A DNA stretch of 64,000 nt. Source: Lates calcarifer (Eukaryota > Chordata > Actinopteri > Centropomidae). Where the stretch lies: the NCBI RefSeq assembly GCF_001640805.2, contig NC_066852.1:9284194-9348193 (forward strand). Reading direction: 5' to 3'. Each line of letters begins with the position of its first letter. Position 1 is the stretch's first letter. The position numbers and the translations under genes are program-made. Below are positions 26,501-39,100 of the stretch, piece by piece. The notes below the pieces were generated by a model, which did no database searches, had not been told where the DNA came from, and saw only the letters and a list, made by a program, of their open reading frames with translations.

Positions 26501-29500
26501 TCCATTAGAAATGTCTCTTCTGAGCTGGCCATTTGACCTTTATCTTTGACCCTGGCTTGGAAGGAAGAGTTTTATATCTGCTTCTTATCACTGAATGTTG
26601 GGGAGGCAGAGGAGAGAATGGGGTTTCAGGTCGTAATTCTCAGTGACCGTACTTTTACCTCAGTGCAGTTCTGGGAACACATTCATGTCTTTTTCTATGA
26701 AGTGTGTGATAGTTTGATATTAGGTGCCAGGCTGACACCGGATGTTACTACACTGTATAGAGGAGATATTGTTGGTTCTTAAGACCTTAAATCTTTAACA
26801 TCATATAATTATTATTATGAAGCACTAGAATGAGGCATGTTCAGTGAACCCGAGAACAATTTTGATAAACATTTCTGTCATTTTTTCAACAACAATGGCA
26901 AAAAATGTCCTGCTGTTTTTCTTTGTCTTATGTGATGTTAAATTGAATATCTCTGAGTTTTGGGCTGATGGTCAAACTAAACAAGCAATTTGATTCATGT
27001 AACCACGGGCTTTAGAAAATTGTGACGGGCATTTTGAACCATTTTTTGTAAATTGTAAATGATAATATTCATTAGTTGCAGCTCTATATCTAAAATTAGA
27101 TGTGTAGCAGTCAAATTAATATGTTATAGAGACATAATCCATTCAAATGCACATTATGGGTGCTACAAATCTTCAGTATATTCTGATGCCATATAATAAT
27201 CGTAAAGCATTTCAAGTATGAACATAAATATGACCATATTTTGTGATTATGAGAAATTATTGTGTATACTTGCAGTTCCTTTTGACATTGTAGTCAAGGA
27301 TGCGACTTTTGTAGTGCAGTGTGTTATAATGGGTTATAAAGCACACACTATAATATAGTTTTGATGAAGGAAAACGAAAATGTATCTGACGGTGGTGGTC
27401 AAGGATTCAACTCTCTGTTAAGTTAACTGGGACAAGACCAAACTGAGATTTTAGTTTTACATAAGTACAACTGTTGGACAACTGTTGATTATTGCTCTGT
27501 CAAAACTGTCACAATGGGCTTTTGGTGAAGTGTAAGTCCGGTGTTATTTCTCATTACTTTGCCAGTCAAACTGGAGCAGCCCACACTTTTGTGTGCTTTT
27601 TGTCCAGTGATGTCAAAGAACTGGTGACACAGTGACAGCTTACCACTAATAAAACAAAAAGGATCACGAATGCATTGCATAATCATTTAAATGCTGTTAT
27701 GTGTTTTTGTGGAGTAGGTAGGGATACCACCCACAGCACAGCACTGTGAGCCAGTGCAGAGTGGGTTGGAGGGGGCTTGAGTGTTAGATTTGATGTTACC
27801 CCCACATCTACTGCAGTGTTTGTCTCCATACCCTCACTCCTCCACTCTGGGTGATGAGGCAGAGTTTCACCCATTTGAACGATCTGAAAATACAGGCAAT
27901 CACTTAAACCCTGATGTATCATTGTCCTCTGCTTCTTCCTCAGATGAGCCGTGTCTCCAATACAGACGGAATGTGTTTTATCCTAAATCTAAAGAGCTTC
28001 AGGTACTATTCACTCTAATTCTCTGCAAAACATTTTAATCTTCGATATGAGTGAATTATGCAGACACTGTTATCCATCACTTGACACTAAGGGTCTAATT
28101 TTAGCTTTGGTATTTAATATTTGGCTTAATGTCTGTAAGTCGTTTAGAGTGCAGTGGTCTTAATGGGTTGTCCTTTAAATCAGAACTGCTATTATGTAAC
28201 AAAACAGTTTTGTTCTATTGTGTAATAATCTTTATATATACTTTTCAAGACCAAAAGATGCAAAGTGCCTCGTGGAAGGCAGCAAATTAAAATCTACAAA
28301 TTGTAAAATCATTAGTTTAGATCATCATTTTAATATGTTAAGATAAAAGAAATATGACTAAAAATGAATAAAAAAGAGAATTTAAGCAAAATCAAAAAAA
28401 CTCACATGAAGTTCCTTTTCTTTTCAAAGGTACTAGGCTCAGGCTAACTCTAAGATAATTGTCCTGATAACAGTTGGATAATTATTGTCATTGTCTCACT
28501 CCCGAGCAGATCGATGATGAGGGAGTGTTAAAACTTCTGTATGAGGAGGCCAGAAGCAACATCCTCACAGGTCGATACCCCTGTGATCCTGAGCACTGGA
28601 TGGGTCTTGGAGCCTTGTCTTTTGCTCTTGATGAGGGAACTGGTTTGGACAGCCAACATTTTACATCTACTATAAGGTGAGTTAAAAAAGTTGGTTAAAA
28701 AAAATTACTGACCAAATTCTGGATGTGCTTGCTTTTGTATTGATATTGTTGAAGCTTGGGTTTCTCTTATTGCAATAGTTTGACATTTTGGGAAATCTCG
28801 CAATGCAATGCCACTCGATATAAGGCTACAGCCTGAAGATGATAGATAGCTTATCTTAACAGAAAGGCTGGAACAAGGGAAGAGTTGGTTTGGATCTGTC
28901 CAAAGGTACAATAACAAAATCTAGCTACCAGCACCTTTTAAAGCTCACTAGTTTGTGAAGATTAAACACATTTACTAAATTTGCAGAAACTAATAATCAT
29001 CACTTTGCATAAAGGAAATAATTTTACTTGACTTTTTTGTCAACACATTATACTGCTTGACTTTCTGTTCTTTGGCTCCAGCACTGAACATTTTGTGACT
29101 TGGTTATAGTTCACCCTTTTAGAAAATAAAGAAGTATGCCATTGCTCCTCTGTTGATTTCATCAAATGGTGAGAGGACACCCCATTGCAGCTTAATGTAC
29201 TAGGAAAAAAAAGACTCAGTAAAATGCCCACTCATGTGCCTAAACCCACATATTTTAAAGGGCAGCTGTTTGATTTAGCAGCTTCGAGTACTTCAGCACA
29301 ATCAACGACAACATGCTGCAATTGAATGAAAATCCACAGGTATTGTGAAAAAGGTCAACAGTGATTCCTCTGTTTGAAGAGGCTTTAATTTTTTTCTTTT
29401 GCCGATAATGCTTATATTGTGTCACTGCAGTAACTTTCAATTACTTGCTGCTTTGTATGTGCCAAGTGCAGAAATGCACAAGATGACATTTCTGATTGGA

Positions 29501-32337
29501 GTGGGATCATCATGGGAGTGTGTTTCTTTTTTTCTCTTTAAAGCCTTTTGAGACTTGATTGTGATTAAAGGGCTGAGAATTATAGGTACTTGACAGTGTC
29601 TATGAAACACTGTGCACATAATACAGCAGTATAAAAGGAGTGTTGTCATTGTTCCTATTTTAAGTTCTCACGACACGTTACATGCTGCCTTCAGTGAGAT
29701 GTAACAGATATCTGAATCAGGACTTTTGAGGAAGTCTCATATTTGTTTGCTAAAGTTTAACATACAAAATAGAGCCAGACCAGATAATCTTGGTATCTAC
29801 TGATTGAATCAATGACTGAATTATAATAACTGGCTGTAGACTATAATTTAAAGAGGCTCTTTTCAGAGCATCTCCAGGTACTTATCAGTCGATGTCTTTA
29901 TGACACTGAAGAACAGAGGCTGTCCCACTTGAGGTGTTTTTATTATGTCAGGATGTGAGCAGTGGTATTTGAAGAGAGGAAAACTTGTGCAACACTTTAT
30001 TGTGTCTCAGCTTTATTGTGAGACCAATGCATTTTGCCCTGTGGCCCTCCATTTAAAACACATTACAGAGAACATTTAAATGAAATGAGCGTGAAAGAAA
30101 AGAAATGTCAATTGAATGATTAAGGAGAGGAAAGTCTGTAGCACTGAAATTTGCGATGATTTAAGGAGAAATGTATTGCAATGTGACTGCACAGGCATAA
30201 TGGCTCACTAGAATAGCACAAGACAGTACAGTGCAGTGATATCTTAGGTTGTTTCTGCATCCTGTTAATCATGAAGACAGAGCACCAGAAGCAAAGGACA
30301 ACAGGAAAATAAGCAGAAAATGTTAGCAACTTAATTATGAATTGAATGTAATAGTGAACCCAGATTTGCACAGACAAGATGCACTAAATGTTTAACACAA
30401 ACTTCTCTGCTTTCCACAGAGAGAAGAAGCTGTCCTCTTTTTTGCCCGCACATGTTGCCATGGGGAGTGGAGGTTTGCTCTCCACTCTGAGAGGGAAGTC
30501 GAGCCGTCAGGCAGGGCTGGAGCAGAACCTGTTGGAGGAGTACAGAAAGATCAGCACATCTGCCGCAAACCCTCCTGAGCCCACACAGCTCCTACACCAG
30601 TACCTCAACACATGTCACTCTCTGCCTTATTATGGGTAAGAATTTGTGTAATGAGCCATTTATACTCTATAATTGTCTACAAAAGATGTAGAAGTTTTAA
30701 AGCTCAAAGGCAGTGATAAATACACCTCAAATAACTGACATACCTTACTACTCGTGTTATGTTTATTTTAACTGCACAAACAGGTGTGCTTTCTTCTTTG
30801 GGGAGATTGACAAACCAGTGCAAGGGATCCTTCAAAGGGGAAAACGCAAAGCTGTCAATGTTGGGATCTGCCTGGAGGGAGTTTATGTGATGGATGTCAA
30901 AGAGAAGGTGAGCACTGGACTTTTCTTGGTTTTCTGACAGCTCTGTAGAACAGCAACACAATGCCATGTTTCTTACTACACTATGTGTGTGTGTATGCTG
31001 CAGAAATGTTGAAAGTGATTCTCATTTCTCTTCATGAAAACTCCTGTTTTTTTCCTTGCAGCATGTGCTGCTTGGCCTGCGTTTCAGTGAGCTCTCCTGG
31101 GACCACAGCTACCCCGAGGAGGAGGGGGACTCACACATTTTGTGGCTGGAGTTTGATGGAGAGGAGGATGGTACTCCTGTCAACAAGTTGCTAAAGATCT
31201 ATTCAAAACAAGTAAGAAAACTCTTGTGAAATGAAATAAAATTTACAAATTTTCTGCGCATACATTTACATCTGTATGGTGGAGTTTGACAAACCAGCAC
31301 TTATACTGTGGCTCAAATGGCCTCAGAACCGTTGTCGCTTATTGTTTTTTTGGTCACACCTGTCCTGACCTGGTTGACACCTCCAGGGTCCTGCTGTAGT
31401 TTGAACATCACTTGACAGTTGTGTTGCTGTTGGAGAGGGTGACAGATGCCAGTCCTCTTACCGTGTCTCACTTCAAATGTTTTCAAGGAGAAGGGAGGAT
31501 AAGCAGCCGTCTCTAGAGAGCGCACTGCACCTGGTGTTTTTGAGAGCTTTAGGATCGGGTGCAGCTGCTGTGCCCATTTGTTTTTTGAGGAGCATAACAC
31601 TTGATATTTGGGTTGAGACCCAAAAAATGTTGATCATTTTCTGTACTCTCATCAATATCATCCTTACTTGATGATTGTTGGGTTGAAAAAAAGACTGTCT
31701 GCGCAGATGGTGCAGAGAGGTTACATAATGATAGAGGCAGTAATCACACCAGGCCATAATCCAAGGATGGCAATGTGACCCTTATATGCCTGTGGTTCAC
31801 TTATGGACCTTCTAAGTACGGCTGTTTATTACATATACTTCTAAGGATCAGATGTAATAATTTGTTATTTTTTTTATCTGTCGAACCAGGCAGAGCTAAT
31901 GAGCGGCTTCATTGAGTTCTGTGTGGAGCTGAAGTCTGCGTCTGAGGGAGGAGCTGCAGTTGAAACGGATGGTGAGGCGAGTGTGTCTCAGCAGTCCGCC
32001 AGCCAGGACGGCAGCAGCAAGAACGGACGTGGAGGACGGCGCGGGATGCTGCACAGGCAAAACAGCGTTGTGTGCAGTCGGGTCCATTCACTTAACACAA
32101 TCAGCTACGTGGACAATGGTGAGTCCAATGGTTCCATTGGGTTCCATCTTTCTAGTGCTTCTATGCCAAGATGGTCTCTCTGGAGTTACTTTCAATATTT
32201 GTCCTTTGTTTTTTTTTCTTTCAGGGAAAGAGATCAAACGCTTGAAGCCAAAAAGAGCTGCGTCCTTCTTCAGCCGACAGGCGTCTGCACCCACGTACTC
32301 TGCTGTGCAAGTGACAGAGAGTCTGGAGCAGGGTTAA
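23570..32337 (+). CDS. frmd8: FERM domain-containing protein 8 (FRMD8/iTAP), 10 coding exons
   Basis: Exons: 23570-23660, 23856-24023, 24149-24250, 27944-28002, 28510-28676, 30420-30635, 30784-30907, 31062-31211, 31890-32118 and 32225-32337. They total 1419 nt and encode 472 aa (human 464). After an acidic/Ser N terminus ([15 protein letters not shown]), a divergent FERM domain runs from about residue 31 to about 380. Recognisable parts are the ubiquitin-like lobe ([14 protein letters not shown]), the helical lobe with [17 protein letters not shown], and the PH-like lobe ([44 protein letters not shown]). A basic Ser-rich tail ends in ESLEQG. FRMD8 is a cytoplasmic adaptor that binds iRhom1/2, keeps the iRhom-ADAM17 sheddase complex at the cell surface, and has also been linked to LRP6/Wnt signalling. 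Intron 3 is long (3.7 kb) and the 3' UTR probably reaches 34976-34981. Reading frame and splice phases are intact. Confidence 0.95.
24251..26860 (+). other. Left two thirds of frmd8 intron 3
   Basis: No exon of frmd8 is missing across this interval, since codon phase continues from 24250 to 27944. The segment 25100-26150 has slightly different texture and holds a 143-codon minus-strand frame (25695-26126) with no recognisable domain. It might be decayed transposon DNA but I cannot name a family. Confidence 0.4.
26866..27097. repeat. Interspersed repeat, 'ATTAGTTGCAGCTCT'-type percomorph family, copy 1
   Basis: The segment has the typical internal phrases of a very common fish repeat: TTCTTTGTCTTATGTGATG, TGAATATCTCTGAGTTTTGG, a diverged GGGCTTTAGAAAATTGTGA, and the terminal ATTAGTTGCAGCTCTA. 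It has no coding capacity. A second copy in the same orientation is at 47532-47768 in tm7sf2. Confidence 0.6.
28779..28956. repeat. Interspersed SINE/MITE-like repeat in frmd8 intron 5
   Basis: The segment begins TTTGACATTTTGGGAAAT and ends TACCAGCACCTTTTAAAGCTC. Between these lie GGCTGGAACAAGGG and TCTGTCCAAAGGTA. I recognise this as a widespread percomorph repeat of about 180-250 bp. Confidence 0.65.
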
Positions 32338-35300
32338 ACTCAACTGATCAGCTCTGCCGCGTTCCTCTCGAAGACCAAACCTGAACATTTTACACTGAGA
32401 TTTAAAGAAAAGACTTGATACAAGCTTGAGACATTTAACTGGTAATATATAAACATGCAAAGGACCAAGTGAGGGATGTAAGTGCGTGTGACAATATTTA
32501 TCTTTTGAAGTTGTGAATATTAAGAGAGTACAGTAATGTGAAAAACAAAAGGATCTATTAACAGCTATGCTTCCAAGGTTAAAGTGAAGTGGCTATTCAT
32601 TAGATAGCCTCTTAGCACCATATGATGGACCTCCTACATAAGTCTGAGACAAGCCTTAGAGAAATCCTCAGATGACTATGATATCACGTGACCTTTTTGA
32701 GCTTTCTGCAGCGCTCTGGAGAGGTTTTTACTGCTATTATTCAAAAATGTTTGACCTCAAATTAGCATAACCACTTCATTACCTCTTTTTACTTTAACTC
32801 CTCTTGGGGATTAAACACCAAGAACATCAGAATCCCTGTATAACATGAAACATTTTGTTACTCCTCCTCAGAACTGTAAGAGTTTTTTGAAACTCTTTAC
32901 AGTCAGCATGACAAACACTTTCAGGGGAAGATCTAGGGGCGTGTTCCCACTATTCTGCTTTTTTAAACTGCCAGTGCCTTGTTCTCATGAAAGGGTGAAG
33001 CCACTTTAAAAAAGTACTGGTAGAAACATTTAGTGCTTGGAATTACTGATGATAAAAAGTCCCTATGGGAGCACATTGGCTGTGTTGTGGAGGTTTCTTG
33101 TAAGTACATGTATTTAAGAGTTTGACATGAGTAATATTTGCTGACATTTGCAGCTGGTTATTGTGGAAGGTGGTGCAGGTCCCACATTTTAAAATTTGAC
33201 TTTTTATTGAATGCTGAATTGTGTGAATTTGGTCTAAACATGTAAAGCAACAGGATAAAACAGATATTTTATAATATCCAGCCGTAGAGGCCAAAATTGC
33301 ATGTTCACAATATCGAGTGCTCATTGGTGAGCTTAAGTTGATTTGCACCAACAAAACAAACTACCTGAACTTTACAAGTTCAAGAACTAAAAATCTATCT
33401 CATATAAGCTTTTCTCCTACAGTTAATGTACTGTACCATGCTGCTGTTCCTGCTTCTAAAAGGTCTGCAGTTGTCCAGTCAGAATATTATATTCAAAGTT
33501 AAACTTCCAAATCAGCACCATCAGTACAAGTCACATCCATGCACAGGTCTGAACTTGCCTACCACACACTTGGTCAGACCTGATCAGCAAAGTAAAACTG
33601 ATGCAATATCGTACTTGTGCAACTTCTGACATGAGAGAAGCAAAAATAAAAGAAACCTTCCTGTTTAACCGTTATCAGCACTACTTAACACAAACAAATT
33701 CAAACTTCAAACTCATATGTATATTTGGGTTCGCCATTTAAAATTATTGTTTTCCTTGCAAACACAATCATGGTTGACATTTGAAAGAAGACAGGGAACA
33801 CTATCTTTGTATCATGTTGCTGATGCCTTATTTTCAGCTTTGTGACAGTGCATTTTTACATACTCCTGTGGGTTTATCCAGGAGTAATGGTAAAAAGGAG
33901 GACCGTTTTCTCAACCCATAATGAAACATTTAATGCCTCAGTTTATCTGCTAAACTAAGAATAACTTTATACTGAGGTACATGGTTTTCACTGGACAGAG
34001 ACGAGTTTGCTCTGCGCATATGGTGCGGACAAACTGACCAGGAACTTTCAACCATGCTGTTGAAATCTCTGTCTGTACACCAAAGCGAGCCTATCTAACA
34101 TGCTGCAACACAGTGTGCTACCTTAACACTCGAGAGACAGATTCCACAGTCTAAACCTGGCAGAATCCCTCCAGGTGTGTCTCTCTGAACATCACCCCAG
34201 TCCTAACAGGCAGTTTCTGTCTTTGCTGTACATTCAACAAAAGCGTTCACCTCACTAATGGCCATCAAAGAAGTTATACATCTGTATAACGCTGCCACAT
34301 GTCCTCATTTGAGATGAGGTGGTATCATATATTCTTCCTGATTCTCCTGCGCATGCAAACTGCAGAATGTTCTTACATTTCTATGCTTTTGACTTGTAAC
34401 TCAGCTACTGTCTGTAACCTAACTGCAGCAGTCCAGTTTATTGTTGCTCATGAACACTATGCATGTCACATTGTAGAATAGGCATTCCGACAGACTCCAC
34501 ATCATGTGATACTGCACTATTAATACTAATACACTGTTTATAAATCTTTTACATCTGCGGATTGTTTTGTATTGTTTGTTAGCTTTTATGAGAGAATATT
34601 TTTACTTTTCTTTTTCATATACTCGTCAGTGTTTGTACACTAGAATGAAGAAATAGGTCATTTTAAGCATTATCTTCTCAAGCAGTCACTTTTGCAGAAA
34701 CATAAAGTGCCTTTTTGTTTGTACTAAGTTGGCATCTGAATGACCGTTTTGGTGCTTGGAAACCAGGAATTTTTGGTATTGCTATGGTTTTAAAAAAAAA
34801 TTGTGTTTTGTAATGTTTTTCCCACATTTTCAACTAGATGATGCATTTCACCTTTCCTAGCTGATGTGAGTATATTGATATACTGAATAACCGTGGTTCC
34901 TCTCAGTGCAGTGCTCAGTTAGTTCCGCCTTCATTAAAATATGTCTGATTGTTGTTGTTTTTTTGTTTTTTTTTAAATAAACAGATGCAAAGTGGCCCTG
35001 TTTCTCAGAGGTTATCTGTGGAAAAGTGTCTTTACTACTTACTACACCCTACACCCTAAGTGTACTGAAGCCATACGCATTTTAATAAACATGTTATCCT
35101 ATGTGATATTATTCAGCATCACTATTTTTAACTGCTCATACACAGACTGTCGTAGATTTATTTTACAATTAATGCAGCAATTTAATTCTTAGATGCGCCA
35201 TATCATTTCAATTAAATGCATCTAATAAGGTTTGGAAAATATTGTAGTGTTAAAGTTTAATGTTGAGAATATAATATGCAGGGATGTAAGAATTATATAA

Positions 35301-35820
35301 CACTGTTAATGCATATTTACTGTAGACTGTTGTTTTGTGATTACTCCTGTGGAAATGGTTTTATATTCATCTAAAAATGTTATATACTATAATTCAAATA
35401 ATTTTCATATACCTGACTGAAAAATCTGGACTATATGCTGCTGTTGCAGTAATGTCCATGATACAATATATAAACTTTTGTCACATTTTGAATCTTTGAC
35501 CAATAAAATGGCATTTGTTCTCTCCAAAGATGATGTGTGTTGGTTTTTAGCTTTGTTTCTATTTTTTTTTCTTCCATCAAATGTCTTCCTTTCTTGGGTT
35601 CCCTTCTGCATATCTTTCTGCTTGTCTGTATAAGGCCACAATTTAGAGTGAGATACAGTATTCTAAATACACATACACAATACATTGTGTCAGTGAATTT
35701 GTAGTTCTTTGTTTTTGATTTACTTTTGATTGGTTCATTTTGTCGAAGTAATTATCGACTCCAGAACAAAAAATATCAATATTATTTTACTAACTGCAGT
35801 GAAATCATTTCATCAATTTA
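32338..35820. other. frmd8 3' UTR (likely to about 35.0 kb) and spacer
   Basis: There is no stop-free frame with recognisable content. The clearest poly(A) signal is AATAAA at 34976-34981 after a T-rich tract. Other AATAAA or AATAAAA occurrences lie near 33645 and 35502. If the distal signal is used, the frmd8 3' UTR is about 2.6 kb. Confidence 0.5.
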
Positions 35821-35878
35821 AGTTTACTGCTGTAGACCTGCGCAGTAGTGCACTTCCTGACCAGAACTACAACATTCC

Positions 35879-36197
35879 TGACGTCAACGAATGGCGATTC
35901 TCTTGACTGCGCAAACTCCTTGACGACGTAACACCGGATAGGCTACACACCCGGAAACGCTAACGTTTTCAAGCCAGCTGCTTGTGTTTTAGCAGAAAAA
36001 TTATATTTTGTAATTTATTATTCTGAAAGGCCTTGTTAATATTGGCAGACAGCTAAGCCATACGGATAACAGTCACTTTTGAGCTAGACGTTACGTGTGC
36101 AGGCAGCTACTGAGAGCTGTCTCCTGCCAGCTGGACGCCTGTCATCTTTGTTTATCGTCGTTTCGTTTGTACTTTTCTCAGCTGGCCGGAGTTCAGT
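35879..36197 (+). promoter_or_regulatory. vps51: vps51 promoter and 5' UTR
   Basis: A consensus CRE (TGACGTCA, 35879-35886) and an ETS-type CCGGAAAC (35951-35958) lie in a CpG-containing, TATA-less stretch 240-320 nt before the vps51 ATG. The ATG has A at -3 and G at +4, a strong Kozak context. No upstream intron is required. Confidence 0.5.
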
Positions 36198-39100
36198 ATG
36201 GACGGTGAGGCGGACGGTACGGTGGGGATGTCGGAGGACTGTGGCCCCGGCAGGAGGCGTAGGGTGCACGGCATGCTGAAGCTCTACTACGGGCTGAACG
36301 AGGAAGGAAAGGCCGCGGAGGAGCCGGAGTCCCTGGATCCCTGCGACATCAACGGGCCTCATTTTGACCCCGAGCTCTACCTCAACAAGGTGAGAGACCT
36401 TTGCTGTCATGTCACCCGCATACACAGTCTTATTACTTTCACACTAGCCTCTGCACTGTGCGCTGGTAAAGCTGCAGTCAGTGTCAGTACATGGTACTCC
36501 TACAACAGTCTTAATATCTCTATATGCTGTTATTAAACAAGAGAAATTTGAATATAAACCAAGTCTGTTTTCTCTAAGAATCCTACTGAGTCTCTTTGTT
36601 GCTGTCTCCATCACTGCACACAAATACCAGTACTCAGAGATGAGGGAGCGCTCATTTATCTGACTTCACATCTTAAGGAAGTGACACAGAATCAAGTGGA
36701 CTGCAAATTTGATCTTTTTTTGATGGGTACTGGTAGCAGATGAATGTACACACTTTTCCCAGCAGTGTATAATAATTTGACACTGCCTTGGTTAAAGCAG
36801 GGATTATGAGGTAATCTGTTTTATGAATAACAATGGCATACTCAGTGGCAAACTTCATCATTTTACCTCGTATTTTATTTTGCATCCACTCTTTTTAAGT
36901 ATGTGACTGTGACAATTGCATGTCTTGTGTCCAAACACAGCTCAGAAGAGAGTGCTCGCTTGCAGAGCTGATGGACCAGGAGACCTGCATGGTCAAACAG
37001 ATCCGCTCTTTGGACAGTGACATGCAGACACTGGTGTATGAAAACTACAACAAGTTCATATCTGCTACAGGTGAAGGAGCATCTCACACACTGTTGCTGA
37101 AATTTCAAGTTTTGTTTAATTGTGCATTCCCAGATATTTAAGCCATCCTTCCATGTTTTTACAGACACCATAAGAAAGATGAAGAATGACTTTAAAAAGA
37201 TGGAGGATGAAATGGACTGCCTGTCTGCCAACATGGCAGCAATCACAGAGTTCAGTGCTTCTATCAGTGGTACTCTTCAAGACCAGCACACGCAGATTAC
37301 AAAACTCTCAGGTGAGACTTTAACTGGAGTTTATTTTGTTGAGTCACCCATGGGTGGGCGGGGTTTCATGATGGTTATTATCTTTTTTTTTTTTCTTTTT
37401 GTCTCACCGTGTTTCACTCCAGGGGTTCACACTCTCTTAAGGAAGCTGCAGTTTCTGTTTGAACTGCCTGCTAGATTGAATAAGTGTCTGGAGCTGCAGG
37501 CCTATGCTCAGGCTGTGAGCTCCCACCGCCGTGCCCGCTGTGTGCTGCAGCAGTACAGCCACCTGCCCTCCTTCAAGGGAATTCAGGATGACTGTCATGC
37601 TATCATGGACAAGCTGGCACAGGAGCTGCGACAGAAGTTCAGGTGGGAATTTCTGAATCTGTATTCAGGTTAGAGATGTTAGAGATTTTCTAAACCCCAG
37701 ACATAAAGATTACAGATGAAAAAAATATACAGATATTAATTTTATTCTTTCAGAATGTTGCCATAATTTTGCAGTGATTTAATCATAAATAATAATAATG
37801 TTTAACTAATGTTTTGACTGAAATTTGGGCATAAAATCATTTGGTTTCAGTCCTTTTTTAATCTACAGTTTTCTAGATTTTATATGCATGTACTGTTGAC
37901 ACGAAGGCACAGATGTTTTTATATTGTTGTACCTGCTTGTGCAAAGTCCTTTTTGCACTTTCACTTTCAATTTTCCAAAAAAAGCTTCAATTGTGTCTAA
38001 TTACTCCATTTCCTGTTTTGTTGTGCTTGTAGGGATGGTGGGTCAAGCGCCAAAGATTTATCGGAGTGCGTGGAGTTGCTGCTACAATTGGATGAGCCAG
38101 CGGAGGAGCTCTGTGATAAATTCCTGAGCCATGCACGATCTCGACTTGAGTCAGATCTTCAGGGCCTGGAAGCAGAGATAAGACCATACCCTTCTGCCTC
38201 AGCTGTGAAAGATGCTTCTGCACGCAGGTTGTCATCGACTACAGGTGCTGGATCTCTGACCAATAACTCCCCCAAGACGAACACTTTACCCTCTCCCACC
38301 TCAAACACTGACATCCTGGAATTCATTGACAGAGGCTGCAATGAATTTGTTAGCAGCTTATGTTTAGTAATCACATCATATCAAGAACTTTTTATCAACC
38401 ATGCTCAGACAGGAGAGCTAGCATCCAAAAACATCCCACAGATGGCGAATGCTAAGCTCCATGTCTTTGTGGATGACCTGGCAGCTCGTTATTTCTCGCT
38501 CGTGGAGCGGAGGATACAAGAGGAGAAAGGCGTCGGAGATAACTCCCTCCTGGTCCGTGCACTTGACCGCTTCCACCGCAGACTTCAGGCTGTGGCCAAA
38601 CTGCTGCCAGGCTCCACCGTGCCAAACAAGGGGACTGAGATTGTGATACGGGCGGCAACAGAGCGAGTCAAGCAGTACCTCTCTGCTCTGCAGAGCTTCT
38701 ACATGGACAGTCTGACAGATGTGAGGCAGGCCCTGGCGACGCCTCGGCTCTCTGTGGCTGGTGCTTCAGTGGCTGGAGGTGGATCTCTTCTTGGGGGGCC
38801 GGCCTCTGGTAGAGATGCTCCGACCAGCCTGCCAGAGCTGCTCTCCTCCCTGTCAGCCTCTATTCTCAATCAGATTAAATCAGTGCTGGCATCAGTGCAT
38901 CTCTTCACAGCTAAGGACATTACATTTTCCAACAAACCATACTTCAAGGTGAATAGTTTTTCTGTCTATTTGCAGATAAATTAATGGATGGTGCCAAAAA
39001 CATTTTCTGCTCTGCCCTACATGAGCCAAAACTCTGCCAGTAGCTAAGCACTATTAAATACACAAGGAATGATAAAATAACAACTGAGTTTTGGTACTGG

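Noticed and set aside
31473..31757. 94-codon minus-strand frame in a frmd8 intron
   Set aside because: No similarity to known proteins and overlapped by another open frame on the plus strand; consistent with chance.
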